A DNA stretch of 64,000 nucleotides from JANQRZ01 sp965215165. Lineage in GTDB: Bacteria > Bacteroidota > Rhodothermia > Rhodothermales > JANQRZ01. Every line of letters starts with the position of its first letter. Within the stretch, counting starts at the first letter, position 1. Below are positions 33,833-42,536 of this stretch, piece by piece. Below the pieces are notes generated by a model that saw only the letters and a program-made list of their open reading frames with translations, searched no databases and was not told the DNA's origin. The stretch covers positions 2,294,001 through 2,358,000 of the forward strand of contig CBDCCX010000006.1 of the NCBI GenBank assembly GCA_965215165.1. Reading direction: 5' to 3'. The translations under genes and the position numbers were made by a program.

Positions 33833-36800
33833 ATGACTGCCCTCCGGCTCTCGCTCCTCCTCGCCCTCGCGCTGTTCCTCGCCGTGCCCGACGCCGCGGC
33901 GCAGTACTTCGGCCGCAACAAGGTCCAGTACGACGACTTCGACTTCCGCGTGCTCAAGACCGAGCACTTCGACATCCACTACTACCCCGAGGAGGAGCAG
34001 GGCGTCCGCGACGCCGCCCGCATGGCCGAGCGCTGGTACACGAGGCTCTCGACGATTCTCGGCCACGAGTTCGACGAGCGCAAGGCGATCATCCTCTACG
34101 CCGACGACGCCGACTTCCAGCAGACCAACGTCATCAGCGGGCAGATCGGGCAGGGCACGGGCGGCGTCACCGAGGGCTTCAAGCAGCGGATCGTGATGCC
34201 GCTCACCGGCTCCTACGCCGACACCGACCACGTCCTCGGCCACGAGCTCGTCCACCAGTTCCAGTACGACATGGCGCAGCGCGACGGCCTGTTCTCGGGC
34301 TTCATCCGCCTGCCGCTCTGGATCATCGAGGGCTTCGCCGAATACCTGTCCGTCGGCCGCGAGGACGTGCACACGGCGATGTGGCTGCGCGACGCCGTCC
34401 TCCGCGACGACTTCCCGACGCTCGAGCAGCTCTCGCGCGACCCGCGCTACTTCCCCTACCGCTACGGCCAGGCATTCTGGGCCTACGTCGGCGGGACCTA
34501 CGGCGACGAGGGCGCGGTGAACCTCTTCAAGACCGCGCTCTCGATGGAGCTCGACTCGGCGATTGTCAGCGTGACCGGGCTCACGCCGGACTCGCTCGGC
34601 GCGCGCTGGAGCCGCGCCGTCGCGAGCACCTACAGCCCGCTCGTGCGCACGATGGAGGCCCCACCCTACGCAAACGTCGACGCCGACCGCGACGAGATCG
34701 ACGCCCGGCTGGACTCGCTCGGCGTGACCGAGATGGCCGGCCGGCGGCTGCTAGCGCGCGAGCTCTCCGGCGGCGACATCAACATCTCGCCCGCCCTCAG
34801 CCCGGACGGCCGCTACGTCGCCTTCCTCTCGGACCAGGACCTGTTCGGGATCGACCTCTTCCTGGCCGACGCCCGCTCCGGCGAGGTCCTCAAGAAGCTC
34901 GGCGACGTGTCGAGCGACGGGCACCTCGACGCGCTCCGGTTCATCAACTCGGCCGGCACCTGGAGCCCCGACGGCGAGAAGTTCGCCTTCGTCGTCTTCG
35001 TCGAGGGCGACAACGAGATCGCGGTGCTCGACGTGAACTCGCGCGAGATCGAGCGGCGCATCCGCGTCACCGGCGTCGGCGCGGTCAAGGACCCGGCGTG
35101 GAGCCCCGACGGCCAGAGCATCGCCTTCACCGGCATCAAGGGCGGGCTCTCGGACCTCTACCTCGTCGACGTCGAGGGCGGCACGGCGCGGCAGCTCACC
35201 AACGACCGCTACCTCGACCTCCAGCCGGCGTGGAGCCCCGACGGCCAGACGCTCGCCTTCTCGACCGACCGCGGGCCGGGCACCTCGTTCGACCGCCTCA
35301 CGACGGCCCCCGCCCGCCTCGCGCTCTTCGACCTCGGGACCAGCGAGGTCCGCCTGCTCTCGCTCTTCGAGGGCGCGAAGCACATCAACCCGCAGTTCAG
35401 CCCCGACGGCGAGAGCCTCTACTTCATCGCCGACCGCAGCGGCTTCTCGAACATCTACCGCACCGAGATGGCCTCGGGCGACGTGTTCCAGGTGACCGAC
35501 ATCGCCACCGGGGTGAGCGGCATCACGTCGCTCTCGCCCGCCCTGTCGGTGGCGGCGCAGTCGGGCACGGTGCTGTTCTCGGTGTTCGAGGCGCAGGGCT
35601 ACAACATGTACGCCCTCGACGCGGCCGAGACGCAGGGCACCGCCATCGAGCCGCTCGCCGCCGTAATGGAGGACGTGGGGGACGGCCGGCCGGGCACCGA
35701 AGCGGCGGGCCTGCTGCCGCCGACCGACGCGCTCAGCCGGAGCAAGGTCGACGGCTACCTCGCCGATGCCGGCACCGGCCTGCCCGACACGCGGAGCTTC
35801 CCCGACGACAAATACACCCCCAAGCTCGGCCTCGACTTCGTGACGCAGCCGTCGGTTGGCGCGGGCTACGACCCGTACTACGGCGTCGGGGTCGGCGGCG
35901 GCGTGGCGATGCGCTTCTCGGACGTGCTCGGCAACAACGTCGTCGGCGCGTCGATCCAGGCCAACGGCTCGTTCAAGGACATCGGCGGGCAGGTGTTCTA
36001 CCTCAACCAGCGCCGCCGCCTCAACTGGGGCGGGACGGTCTCGCACCTCCCGTTCCTCCAGGTCTTCGGCATCCGGGACACCATCGACAACTGCGTCGAC
36101 CAGAACGGCAACCCGTGCCCGATTACCACGCGGCTGTACCAGCGGATCTACCTCTCGCAGGCCGCCGGGATCGCGACCTATCCGCTCTCGCAGACGCGCC
36201 GGTTCGAGGGCAGCGCCGGCTACCGCCGCATCGGGTACGACTTCGAGATCGACCGGGCCTCGCTCGACGCCAGCGGCGGCATTCGGATTCAGCGCGAGAG
36301 CCTGGACGCCAACGCGCTCGGCGGGGACCTCTCGACGCTCCACCTCGGCGAGGTCGGCGCGGCCTACGTCGGCGACTACTCGTTCTTCGGCTTCACCTCG
36401 CCGGTGCGCGGCGGGCGCTACCGCTTCGGGCTCGACGCGACGGCCGGCTCGCTGAACTACCTCACCGCCACGGCCGACTACCGGCGCTACGTCTACGCCA
36501 AGCCGTTCACCTTCGCCGCCCGCGCGCTCCACTACGGGCGCTACGGCTCCGACGCCGAGAACGGGGCGCTCTTCCCGCTCTACCTCGGCTACGGCACGCT
36601 CGTGCGCGGCTACCGCTCCTCGACGCTCACCGACCGGGACCTCTCGTTCCTCCTGGACCGCCTCTACGGCAGCAAGCTGGGCGTGGCGAGTGCCGAGATC
36701 CGGCTCCCGTTCCTCGGGACCAGCCAGTTCGGCCTAATCAACTTTCCCTACCTCCCGACCGAGCTGACGCTCTTCGCCGACGCCGGCATGGCGTGGGGCA

Positions 36801-37000
36801 ACACCGGCGAGCCGTTCTCGCTGTCGTCGGACAACATCCTCGGCAACCCCTTCTCCGAGGCCGAACCGATCTACAGCGCGGGCGCGTCGGCCCGCGTCAA
36901 CGTCCTCGGGGCGCTCATTCTGGAGGTCTACTACGCCGTGCCATTCTCGCGCCAGGGCACGCCGGGCGTCTGGGGCCTCAACTTCTCGCCGGGCTGGTGA
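33833..37000 (+). CDS. surface protein: gluzincin-like peptidase domain, TolB propeller and outer-membrane barrel
   Basis: 1055 residues from the ATG at 33833; a signal peptide (1-24, PDAAAQ) sets the start. Residues about 35-260 resemble a zinc peptidase: HELVHQF is an HExxH motif and IIEGFAEYLS supplies the third-ligand glutamate. Residues about 305-610 form a TolB/WD40-like propeller with ALSPDGRYVAFLSD, WSPDGEKFAFVVF, WSPDGQSIAFTG and FSPDGESLYFIAD units. From about 660 the chain is a beta-barrel of Omp85/surface-antigen type (VGAGYDPYYGVGVGGGVAMRF, YGTLVRGYRSS, ending GVWGLNFSPGW, an aromatic end typical of outer-membrane proteins). This would place the peptidase and propeller at one face of the outer membrane, anchored by the barrel. 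Related fusions exist in other phyla, but the substrate is unknown. Confidence 0.85.
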   Translation: MTALRLSLLLALALFLAVPDAAAQYFGRNKVQYDDFDFRVLKTEHFDIHYYPEEEQGVRDAARMAERWYTRLSTILGHEFDERKAIILYADDADFQQTNVISGQIGQGTGGVTEGFKQRIVMPLTGSYADTDHVLGHELVHQFQYDMAQRDGLFSGFIRLPLWIIEGFAEYLSVGREDVHTAMWLRDAVLRDDFPTLEQLSRDPRYFPYRYGQAFWAYVGGTYGDEGAVNLFKTALSMELDSAIVSVTGLTPDSLGARWSRAVASTYSPLVRTMEAPPYANVDADRDEIDARLDSLGVTEMAGRRLLARELSGGDINISPALSPDGRYVAFLSDQDLFGIDLFLADARSGEVLKKLGDVSSDGHLDALRFINSAGTWSPDGEKFAFVVFVEGDNEIAVLDVNSREIERRIRVTGVGAVKDPAWSPDGQSIAFTGIKGGLSDLYLVDVEGGTARQLTNDRYLDLQPAWSPDGQTLAFSTDRGPGTSFDRLTTAPARLALFDLGTSEVRLLSLFEGAKHINPQFSPDGESLYFIADRSGFSNIYRTEMASGDVFQVTDIATGVSGITSLSPALSVAAQSGTVLFSVFEAQGYNMYALDAAETQGTAIEPLAAVMEDVGDGRPGTEAAGLLPPTDALSRSKVDGYLADAGTGLPDTRSFPDDKYTPKLGLDFVTQPSVGAGYDPYYGVGVGGGVAMRFSDVLGNNVVGASIQANGSFKDIGGQVFYLNQRRRLNWGGTVSHLPFLQVFGIRDTIDNCVDQNGNPCPITTRLYQRIYLSQAAGIATYPLSQTRRFEGSAGYRRIGYDFEIDRASLDASGGIRIQRESLDANALGGDLSTLHLGEVGAAYVGDYSFFGFTSPVRGGRYRFGLDATAGSLNYLTATADYRRYVYAKPFTFAARALHYGRYGSDAENGALFPLYLGYGTLVRGYRSSTLTDRDLSFLLDRLYGSKLGVASAEIRLPFLGTSQFGLINFPYLPTELTLFADAGMAWGNTGEPFSLSSDNILGNPFSEAEPIYSAGASARVNVLGALILEVYYAVPFSRQGTPGVWGLNFSPGW

Positions 37001-37077
37001 GGCGAGCGACGAGCTCCGAACAGCGAGCGACGAGTGGTACCTTCGGGCACCCACTTGTCGTTCCTAGCCCGTCGCTC

Positions 37078-38157
37078 GTGTACCGCCTTCTTCGGCCTCT
37101 TCTCTTCCGGCTCGATGCCGAGGCGGCGCACGGGGCGGCGGTGCGCGCGGCGCACCTCGGGCAGCGCGCGCCGACGCTGCTCCGGCCGTTTCGGTTCGCG
37201 GACCCGGCGCTCGGACAGCGGCTCTGGGGATGCGAGTTCGCCAACCCCGTCGGGCTCGCGGCGGGGTTCGACAAGAACGCGGCGCTCGTGCGGGCGTGGG
37301 CCGCGCTCGGGTTCGGGTTCGCCGAGGTCGGCTCGGTGACGGCGCGGCCGAGCCCAGGCAACCCGACGCCGCGCGCGTTCCGCCTGGCCGAGGACGGCGC
37401 GCTCGTCAACCGGATGGGGCTGAACAACGACGGGGCTGAGGCCGTCGCGGCGCGGCTCCGAACTGCGGCGCGCGCGATCCCGCTCGGCATCAACCTCGCC
37501 AAGACCCACGACCCGGCCGTCCTCGGCGACGCGGCGACGGAAGATTTTCTCCAGTCGTTCCGCTGGCTCGCGCCGCAGGCGGACTACGTCGCGCTCAACG
37601 TCTCGTGCCCCAACACCGCCGAAGGCAAGACTTTTGAGGAGCCGGCGGCCTTCGATGGCTTGCTCGCTGCCGTGATGCGCGAGCGCACGGCGCTCCACCT
37701 CAGCGTTCCCGTCCTCGTCAAACTCTCCCCGCCCGCCACGCCGCGCTTCGACCCTGCCCCCGTCGACGAGCTGATCGACCTGGCGCTCGGCCACGGCGTC
37801 GCGGGCTTCGTGGCGACCAACACGGCGTCCGACCGCACGGGCCTTCGCGCGGACGCGGCGCAGCTCGAGGCCATCGGGCGCGGCGGTCTCAGCGGCCGGC
37901 CCCTCGAGGCGCGCGCGACCGCCCTCGTCCGCCACCTCTATCGCCGGACCGAGGCCCCGATCATCGGCGTCGGCGGCGTGGACTCGGCCGAGGCTGCGTA
38001 CCGGAAGATCCGGGCCGGCGCGTCGCTGGTCGAGGTCTACACCGGACTGGTCTATCAGGGGCCGGGGCTGGTGCGACGGATCAACCGGGGGCTGGTGCGG
38101 CTCCTGGAACGCGACGGCTTCGCCTCGGTCGGCGAGGCCGTGGGGACGGCGGCGTGA
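37078..38157 (+). CDS. pyrD: dihydroorotate dehydrogenase (class 2-like)
   Basis: 359 residues from a GTG at 37078, which gives the class 2 opening VYRLLRPLLFRLDAEAAHG; no ATG fits. The enzyme oxidises dihydroorotate to orotate in pyrimidine synthesis and passes electrons to quinone at the inner membrane. FMN-barrel blocks are present: NPVGLAAGFDKNAALV, FGFAEVGSVTARPSPGNPTPR, NRMGLNNDGAEA, GINLAKTHD, LSGRPLEARAT and GVGGVDSAEAAYRKIRAGASLVEVYTGLVYQGPGL. The catalytic loop reads NVSCPNTAEGKTFEE. Class 2 enzymes usually have Ser where this has Cys, as in class 1. That is an oddity, though I believe such a subgroup exists. Confidence 0.93.
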   Translation: MYRLLRPLLFRLDAEAAHGAAVRAAHLGQRAPTLLRPFRFADPALGQRLWGCEFANPVGLAAGFDKNAALVRAWAALGFGFAEVGSVTARPSPGNPTPRAFRLAEDGALVNRMGLNNDGAEAVAARLRTAARAIPLGINLAKTHDPAVLGDAATEDFLQSFRWLAPQADYVALNVSCPNTAEGKTFEEPAAFDGLLAAVMRERTALHLSVPVLVKLSPPATPRFDPAPVDELIDLALGHGVAGFVATNTASDRTGLRADAAQLEAIGRGGLSGRPLEARATALVRHLYRRTEAPIIGVGGVDSAEAAYRKIRAGASLVEVYTGLVYQGPGLVRRINRGLVRLLERDGFASVGEAVGTAA

Positions 38158-38160
38158 CCT

Positions 38161-38233
38161 CGTCGCCCCTACGGGCGTCGGCAAAAACGGGATGCCATTC
38201 CCGGCCAGGGCGACCACATGGGAGCGCCCCTAC
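38161..38233. repeat. degenerate GTAG-type palindromic repeats
   Basis: Between pyrD and the CPBP gene. A half-site CGTCGCCCCTAC is at 38161-38172 and a decayed full element at 38207-38233, whose ends AGGGCGACC and GCGCCCCTAC match the arms of the suf copies. An unrelated imperfect hairpin lies between them. Confidence 0.55.
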
Positions 38234-38285
38234 GGGTCGCAACGATCTCGGTACCTTTCCCACCTTGCCACCTTCCCTCTGAACC

Positions 38286-39074
38286 ATGCGTGATCGACTG
38301 CAGCGAGAGTGGGCGATGCTTCGGCGGAACGTCGGGACCGTGGACCGGCAGGCGGCGGTGGTGCTCGTGGCGGCGGCGGCGCTGGTGATCCTGCACTCGC
38401 AGCTCGGCGGCAAGGGCTTCTTCCGCGAGACCTTCGGCGCGGCGCTCGACGCGGAGGACGCCGCGCTCGGCTCGTGGGCGTGGCGGTTCGGGATGCAGGG
38501 GCTGCTCGGGTTCGCGGTTCCGGTCGCGCTCCTGACCGTCGTTTTCAAGCGGCGGCCGGCCGAGATCGGCCTCGGGCTGGGCGACTGGCGGCTGGCGGTG
38601 CTCGTCGGCGGGCTGTACCTCCCGCTGGTGGCCGTCGGGACATGGGTGCTCTCGGCGGACCCGGCGTTCCAGGCGCAGTATCCACACCTCCGGCTGGCCG
38701 CTGCCGACTGGCAGACGTTCGTGCTCTACGAACTCCTCTACGTCTTCTACTGGATCGGGTGGGAGTATCTGTGGCGCGGGTTCGTGCTCTTCGGCACGGC
38801 CCCGGCGGTGGGGTATCTGGCCGTCGTGGTGCAGACGGTGCCGTTTGCGATCCTGCACATGGGCAAGCCGCCGGCCGAGGCCTACCTCTCGGTCCTGGGC
38901 GGCCTGGCCCTCGGCGCCCTCGTGTGGCGCTGCCGGAGCTTCTGGATCGCCGTGCCGATCCACGCGGTGCAGATGCTGCTGATCGACCTGTTCTGCACGC
39001 TCCGCCTGCGCACCGGCGCCGACGGGCTGGGGCCGGCGGCACTCGCTGAGATGCTCGGCGGCTTCGGCGGGTAA
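38286..39074 (+). CDS. CPBP-family intramembrane protease homologue
   Basis: 262 residues with about six to seven membrane segments. CPBP proteases (Rce1/Abi type) carry EExxxR, then H and N/H residues within membrane helices. Here the first motif is WEYLWRGFVLF, so only the second of the two glutamates and the Arg remain. The second motif is PFAILHMGKPPAEAYLSVLGGLALG with the histidine. A further histidine is in VPIHAVQML. The first-Glu substitution by Trp is seen in other bacterial homologues (WEFFFRG-type), so activity may persist. Function here is unknown; such proteins act in protein maturation or immunity to peptides. Short C/T-rich heptads precede the start. Confidence 0.8.
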   Translation: MRDRLQREWAMLRRNVGTVDRQAAVVLVAAAALVILHSQLGGKGFFRETFGAALDAEDAALGSWAWRFGMQGLLGFAVPVALLTVVFKRRPAEIGLGLGDWRLAVLVGGLYLPLVAVGTWVLSADPAFQAQYPHLRLAAADWQTFVLYELLYVFYWIGWEYLWRGFVLFGTAPAVGYLAVVVQTVPFAILHMGKPPAEAYLSVLGGLALGALVWRCRSFWIAVPIHAVQMLLIDLFCTLRLRTGADGLGPAALAEMLGGFGG

Positions 39075-39085
39075 CGGTTCCTTCG

Positions 39086-39114
39086 TTTGGAAAGCTGGAG
39101 GCGATGTGTTTAAT
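39086..39114 (+). promoter_or_regulatory. promoter of the 39165 gene
   Basis: TTTGGA (39086-39091), a 17-base spacer ending in TG, then TTTAAT (39109-39114). The downstream sequence up to GGCTCCC is also shared with the promoter at 42475-42503 of the paralogue, with identical spacing. Confidence 0.65.
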
Positions 39115-39164
39115 TGGGGATGGCTCCCCCTCATTCACTCCCCCTTCATTCAACGGTACGCATC

Positions 39165-40088
39165 ATGCGCCGACTGCTACTGCTCCCGCTGCTCTTCGCT
39201 TCCGCTGCGCTCGCGCAGGAGGGAGCGGTCTCCTTCGCCGAGACCGACCAAGCCACCTATGCCTACGGTGAGACGATCGAGCTTCGCTATACCATCTCGA
39301 ACGAGAGCGACGAGGCGTTCACGCTGACGGGCAGCAATTCCTGTCAGGCCGGTTTTGAGTACGGCTCGCTCTTCTATCCGATGGTTTGCGATCTAGAAAT
39401 CGTCCGTGTTGACTTTCCGCCGCACGCTTCGCGCACTTGGGTCTGGTCCCTCGTTCCGAGCGAACTGGGGGTGCCGGAGGTTAACGGGGAGCAGACGATC
39501 ACTGCCTTTTGGGGTACTCCTCACGACACCCTCTTTCCAACCGAGACCACCTTTACTGCCCCAACGTATCTCGGTGGCCGCGTAATCGTCCGACTCGAAG
39601 ATGGACTCATGCTCGACGATGTGCAAAACGTCTTGGATTCGCTCAACGCCGTGATTCTCAGTGGCGGAGGACCTAGGTACTCTATAGAGATCGAAGGGAT
39701 TACTCTTGCTGAGGCTGTAGCCACGTATGAGTCTGACCCGCGTTTCAGAGTATTCGCGGCCTCCCGCGATCTTTCTTACACGAATGTCTTTGTCACCGAT
39801 GCGGACGAGGGCGCACCCTCCCTCGGCTCACCCCGCCTCACCGCGGCCGCTCCGAACCCGTTCACGGCCTCGACCTCGTTCGCCCTCACTGTCCCCGACG
39901 CCGGCCCGGTGCGCGTCGAGGTCTACGATCTGCTTGGCCGCCGCGTGGCGGTGCTCCACGACGGCCCGCTCTCGGCCGCCGAGCACCACTTCACGTTCAC
40001 GGCGCGCACGCTGCCGGCCGGGCTCTACGTCGTCCACGCCACGGGCGAGGGCTTCGCCGAGACCCGCCGCGTCACACTCACGCGCTGA
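39165..40088 (+). CDS. secreted protein with BsuPI-like and subtilase-propeptide-like domains and T9SS tail
   Basis: 307 residues from the ATG at 39165. This start matches the paralogue at 42537 (MRRLLLLPLLF signal, ALAQ). Residues about 20-130 form an Ig-like domain (TDQATYAYGETIELRYTISNESDEAFTL, then PHASRTWVW) resembling BsuPI-type inhibitor or transglutaminase-associated sandwiches. Residues about 140-215 (YLGGRVIVRLEDGLMLDDVQNVLDSLNAVI, then IEIEGITLAEAVATYESDPRFRVFAAS) look like a subtilase propeptide or fervidolysin-type prodomain, but no protease follows. The sorting domain is APNPFTASTSFAL, VYDLLGRRVAVL, LPAGLYVV, RRVTLTR. A role as a secreted peptidase inhibitor is a guess from the propeptide-like domain. 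Confidence 0.7.
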   Translation: MRRLLLLPLLFASAALAQEGAVSFAETDQATYAYGETIELRYTISNESDEAFTLTGSNSCQAGFEYGSLFYPMVCDLEIVRVDFPPHASRTWVWSLVPSELGVPEVNGEQTITAFWGTPHDTLFPTETTFTAPTYLGGRVIVRLEDGLMLDDVQNVLDSLNAVILSGGGPRYSIEIEGITLAEAVATYESDPRFRVFAASRDLSYTNVFVTDADEGAPSLGSPRLTAAAPNPFTASTSFALTVPDAGPVRVEVYDLLGRRVAVLHDGPLSAAEHHFTFTARTLPAGLYVVHATGEGFAETRRVTLTR

Positions 40089-40094
40089 GCATCT

Positions 40095-42344
40095 TCAACG
40101 GAGCACGGTGATCGGGCGCGTCTCGGTGTGCGCCCCGGCGTCGAGGCGGACGAAGTAGACTCCGCTCGGGAGCGACGCGAGCGGGAGCACCACCTCCATC
40201 TCCCCGGCAGGCCGACGCGCGTCGGAAAGCGTGGCGACCTCGCGCCCGAGCACGTCGAAGAGCCGAAGCGTGATGCGGCTCTCCCGCGCGAGGTGGAGCG
40301 CTGCGGTGGCGGTGTGGGACGCCGGGTTCGGGAAGACCACAAACCTCGTCCGCGCTGGCTCCGGGTCGGGGCCGGTCGCAGTGCCCGGCTCCGGCGCTCC
40401 CTGGTTCTCATAGTACAGGCTCCGGAAGAACAGGTCGGTGTCGCCGTCGGCGTCGAAGTCGAGGAAGCGAGGCTCCAGCGCGCCGAGGCCCGGCCCGAAG
40501 TCCGAGGCTCCGATGAGCACGGCGGTGCGCTCCTCGAACCCGTCGGCGGTTCGGTGGAGGAGGACGATCCCGTCGAACCCCTGAAGGACGACGTCGAGCC
40601 GCCCGTCCGCGTCGAAGTCGGCCGCGTCCGCACTGTAGGTCGGGATGTCGAAGGCGGAGTCGGCCACCGGGGCGAACGCGAGCGCGCCGTCGTTGCGGAG
40701 GAGGACGGAGCGGTCGGTGGTCGTCCGCGAGAAGAGGAGGTCGAGGTCGCCGTCCTCGTCGTAGTCGAAGGGGAGGACGGAGCGGTTTCTGCCGCCGGGC
40801 CACGGGCCGGGGACCGAGGTGAACCCCGAGGCCCCGTCGTTGCGGAACACCGTAGCTAGAGCTTGCTCGTTCGCCAGCACGAGGTCGAGGTCGCCGTCGC
40901 CGTCGAGGTCGGCCGCCGCCACGTCGAGCGTCGTCGCCGGATCATCGAGGAGCGCGACTTGGTCGAACCGCCCGCTCCCATCGTTGCGGAAGACCGGCTC
41001 GGCACCTTCCGACGGAACGACGAGATCGAGGTCGCCGTCGCCGTCGAGGTCGGCCGGCTCCAGGCCCTCGTAGCCGGCCACGCCGGCCAGTCCGGCCTCG
41101 GCCGAGATGTCCTCGAAGGTCCCGCCGCCGGTGCCCCGGAGGAGCACGGGCGCGCGTTGGCGCGAGGCGTAGCCGATGAGGAGATCGGGGACCCCATCGC
41201 CGGTGAAGTCCTCGGCGAAGGCGTCGCCGGGGAAGGGTGGCAGGTCGAGGCCCGCCGCCATCGTGACATCGACGAAGGAGCCGTCGTCCTGCTGCTCCCA
41301 GAGGGCGGCGAAGATCGGCTGCCCGTCGCCCTGCCATTCTCTGAGCAGGTCGGCGTCGCCGTCACCGTCGTAGTCGAGCGGGGTGCCGCTGAGCGAGAAG
41401 CCCTCGCCGAGCTCGCTGGAGAGGCGGCGGCGGAAGATAGGGAGTGGCGTGGTCTCGACCGCCTGCGTGAGCGCGTTGTCGTCGGGGTCCAGGTCAGCCG
41501 GCAGGCCCACGGGGTCGAGGCGAACCGTGAGGGTGACGGGGCCGTCGAGCGAGAGCGGCGGGAGGGTCCTGGTGGTGAACTCGCCCGGCGCGAGGGGGAG
41601 GGTCTCCTCGTAGACCGACGCTGCGTCCGTCTCCAGCACGAGCCGCCCGCTGTCGGCCGCGCCGCTGAAGTTGTGCAGGGTCACCTCTGGCTCGAAGGGG
41701 AACCCGGCCGTCACGAGCGGCCCCGGCCACGCGATGTCGACTACGGCGAAGTCGCGCACGGTGGGCCGGGCATAGGCCACGACGAGCCACTCGGCGGTCG
41801 CCGGGTTCGCCAGCCCAACCTGGTAGAAGTGCTCGAACACGACGACCTCGACGGGGCCGTGCTGCGCCAGGGCGCGGGCCGGCTCGGTCGTAGCTACGGC
41901 GTCCCACGCGGCGCGGGCGTTCTCGACCGTACTGTTCTCGTCCCAACCCGAGAGGACGGCGACCACCGTGTCGGCGACGACCGGCGGCCCGGTCTCTCCA
42001 AAGTTCGTAGAACCGGCGGAGTCCGCCGGGGCCTCGAACTCCCCCACGCCGCTCCACCATGTCGTTGCCCGCACCAGGCGCTGCCCGGAGAGCGTGCTGA
42101 AAATCTCTGTGTACCCGAAGTCTGCCGGTGCCTCTACCCGGTAGTACAGCCCGGCCGCACGGCGGTAGCCGGACGGGGTGAGGGTTCCTTGATACGGCTG
42201 CGTGATCCCGTAGTGGACCTCGGGCTGGAGGCTGAGAAAGTCCACCCGGAAGACGACGGTCTCCACGAGCGGCGCGTCCTGGGCCGGCGCATAGCCGGCC
42301 GTGGCGAGGAGCGTGAGGGCGATGAAAAGGAGGCGGGGGTGCAT
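40095..42344 (-). CDS. secreted FG-GAP/VCBS repeat protein with T9SS tail
   Basis: 749 residues from the ATG at 42344 (MHPRLLFIALTLLATAGYAPAQ is a signal peptide; an ATG ten codons earlier is unlikely). Residues about 20-290 are a beta-rich N-terminal part (VVFRVDFLSLQPEVHYGITQPYQGTLTPSGYRRAAGLYYRVEAP) with a CARDB-like module (AGFPFEPEVTLHNFSGAADSGRLVLE). Residues about 310-640 hold seven calcium-loop repeats: DYDGDGDADLL, DFTGDGVPDLLIG, DLDGDGDLDLVVP, DLDGDGDLDLVLA, DYDEDGDLDLLFS, DFDADGRLDVVL and DFDADGDTDLFF. The sorting domain ends RPITVLR. The gene converges on 39165-40088, leaving six bases between stops. Confidence 0.87.
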   Translation of the reverse strand: MHPRLLFIALTLLATAGYAPAQDAPLVETVVFRVDFLSLQPEVHYGITQPYQGTLTPSGYRRAAGLYYRVEAPADFGYTEIFSTLSGQRLVRATTWWSGVGEFEAPADSAGSTNFGETGPPVVADTVVAVLSGWDENSTVENARAAWDAVATTEPARALAQHGPVEVVVFEHFYQVGLANPATAEWLVVAYARPTVRDFAVVDIAWPGPLVTAGFPFEPEVTLHNFSGAADSGRLVLETDAASVYEETLPLAPGEFTTRTLPPLSLDGPVTLTVRLDPVGLPADLDPDDNALTQAVETTPLPIFRRRLSSELGEGFSLSGTPLDYDGDGDADLLREWQGDGQPIFAALWEQQDDGSFVDVTMAAGLDLPPFPGDAFAEDFTGDGVPDLLIGYASRQRAPVLLRGTGGGTFEDISAEAGLAGVAGYEGLEPADLDGDGDLDLVVPSEGAEPVFRNDGSGRFDQVALLDDPATTLDVAAADLDGDGDLDLVLANEQALATVFRNDGASGFTSVPGPWPGGRNRSVLPFDYDEDGDLDLLFSRTTTDRSVLLRNDGALAFAPVADSAFDIPTYSADAADFDADGRLDVVLQGFDGIVLLHRTADGFEERTAVLIGASDFGPGLGALEPRFLDFDADGDTDLFFRSLYYENQGAPEPGTATGPDPEPARTRFVVFPNPASHTATAALHLARESRITLRLFDVLGREVATLSDARRPAGEMEVVLPLASLPSGVYFVRLDAGAHTETRPITVLR

Positions 42345-42392
42345 GGGGACGGCCTCAGTGAGCGCTGAAGGCATAGTTTGTTAGGGTTGCTT

Positions 42393-42424
42393 TATTATAA
42401 GACATCGCTATTATAAGACATCGC
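42393..42424. repeat. 16-bp tandem duplication containing a -10 element
   Basis: TATTATAAGACATCGC twice in direct tandem. On the minus strand each copy carries TATAAT, so the duplication doubles the -10 region of the 40095-42344 gene. Confidence 0.9.
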
Positions 42425-42438
42425 TGCCTCCTCTCCAA
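42410..42438 (-). promoter_or_regulatory. sigma-70-like promoter of the FG-GAP gene
   Basis: On the minus strand TTGGAG (42438-42433), 17 bases, then TATAAT (42415-42410). A second TATAAT lies 16 bases further downstream because of the tandem duplication. Confidence 0.65.
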
Positions 42439-42474
42439 GAGGCTCAGCGGCTTCGGCGGGTGATTACGGTCTGA

Positions 42475-42503
42475 TTTGGAGCGGCCAGGTTTTTGTGTTT
42501 TAT
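42475..42503 (+). promoter_or_regulatory. promoter of the 42537 gene
   Basis: TTTGGA (42475-42480), a 17-base spacer ending in TG, then TTTTAT (42498-42503), aligned base for base with the promoter at 39086-39114. Confidence 0.65.
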
Positions 42504-42536
42504 TAGAGACGGCTCCCTCCTCAAACACGCACCGCT

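Noticed and set aside
34381..37077. A long Arg/Pro-rich frame overlapping the surface protein and running into pyrD
   Set aside because: Arg-rich composition is typical of a shifted frame; the pyrD homology begins only at the GTG at 37078.
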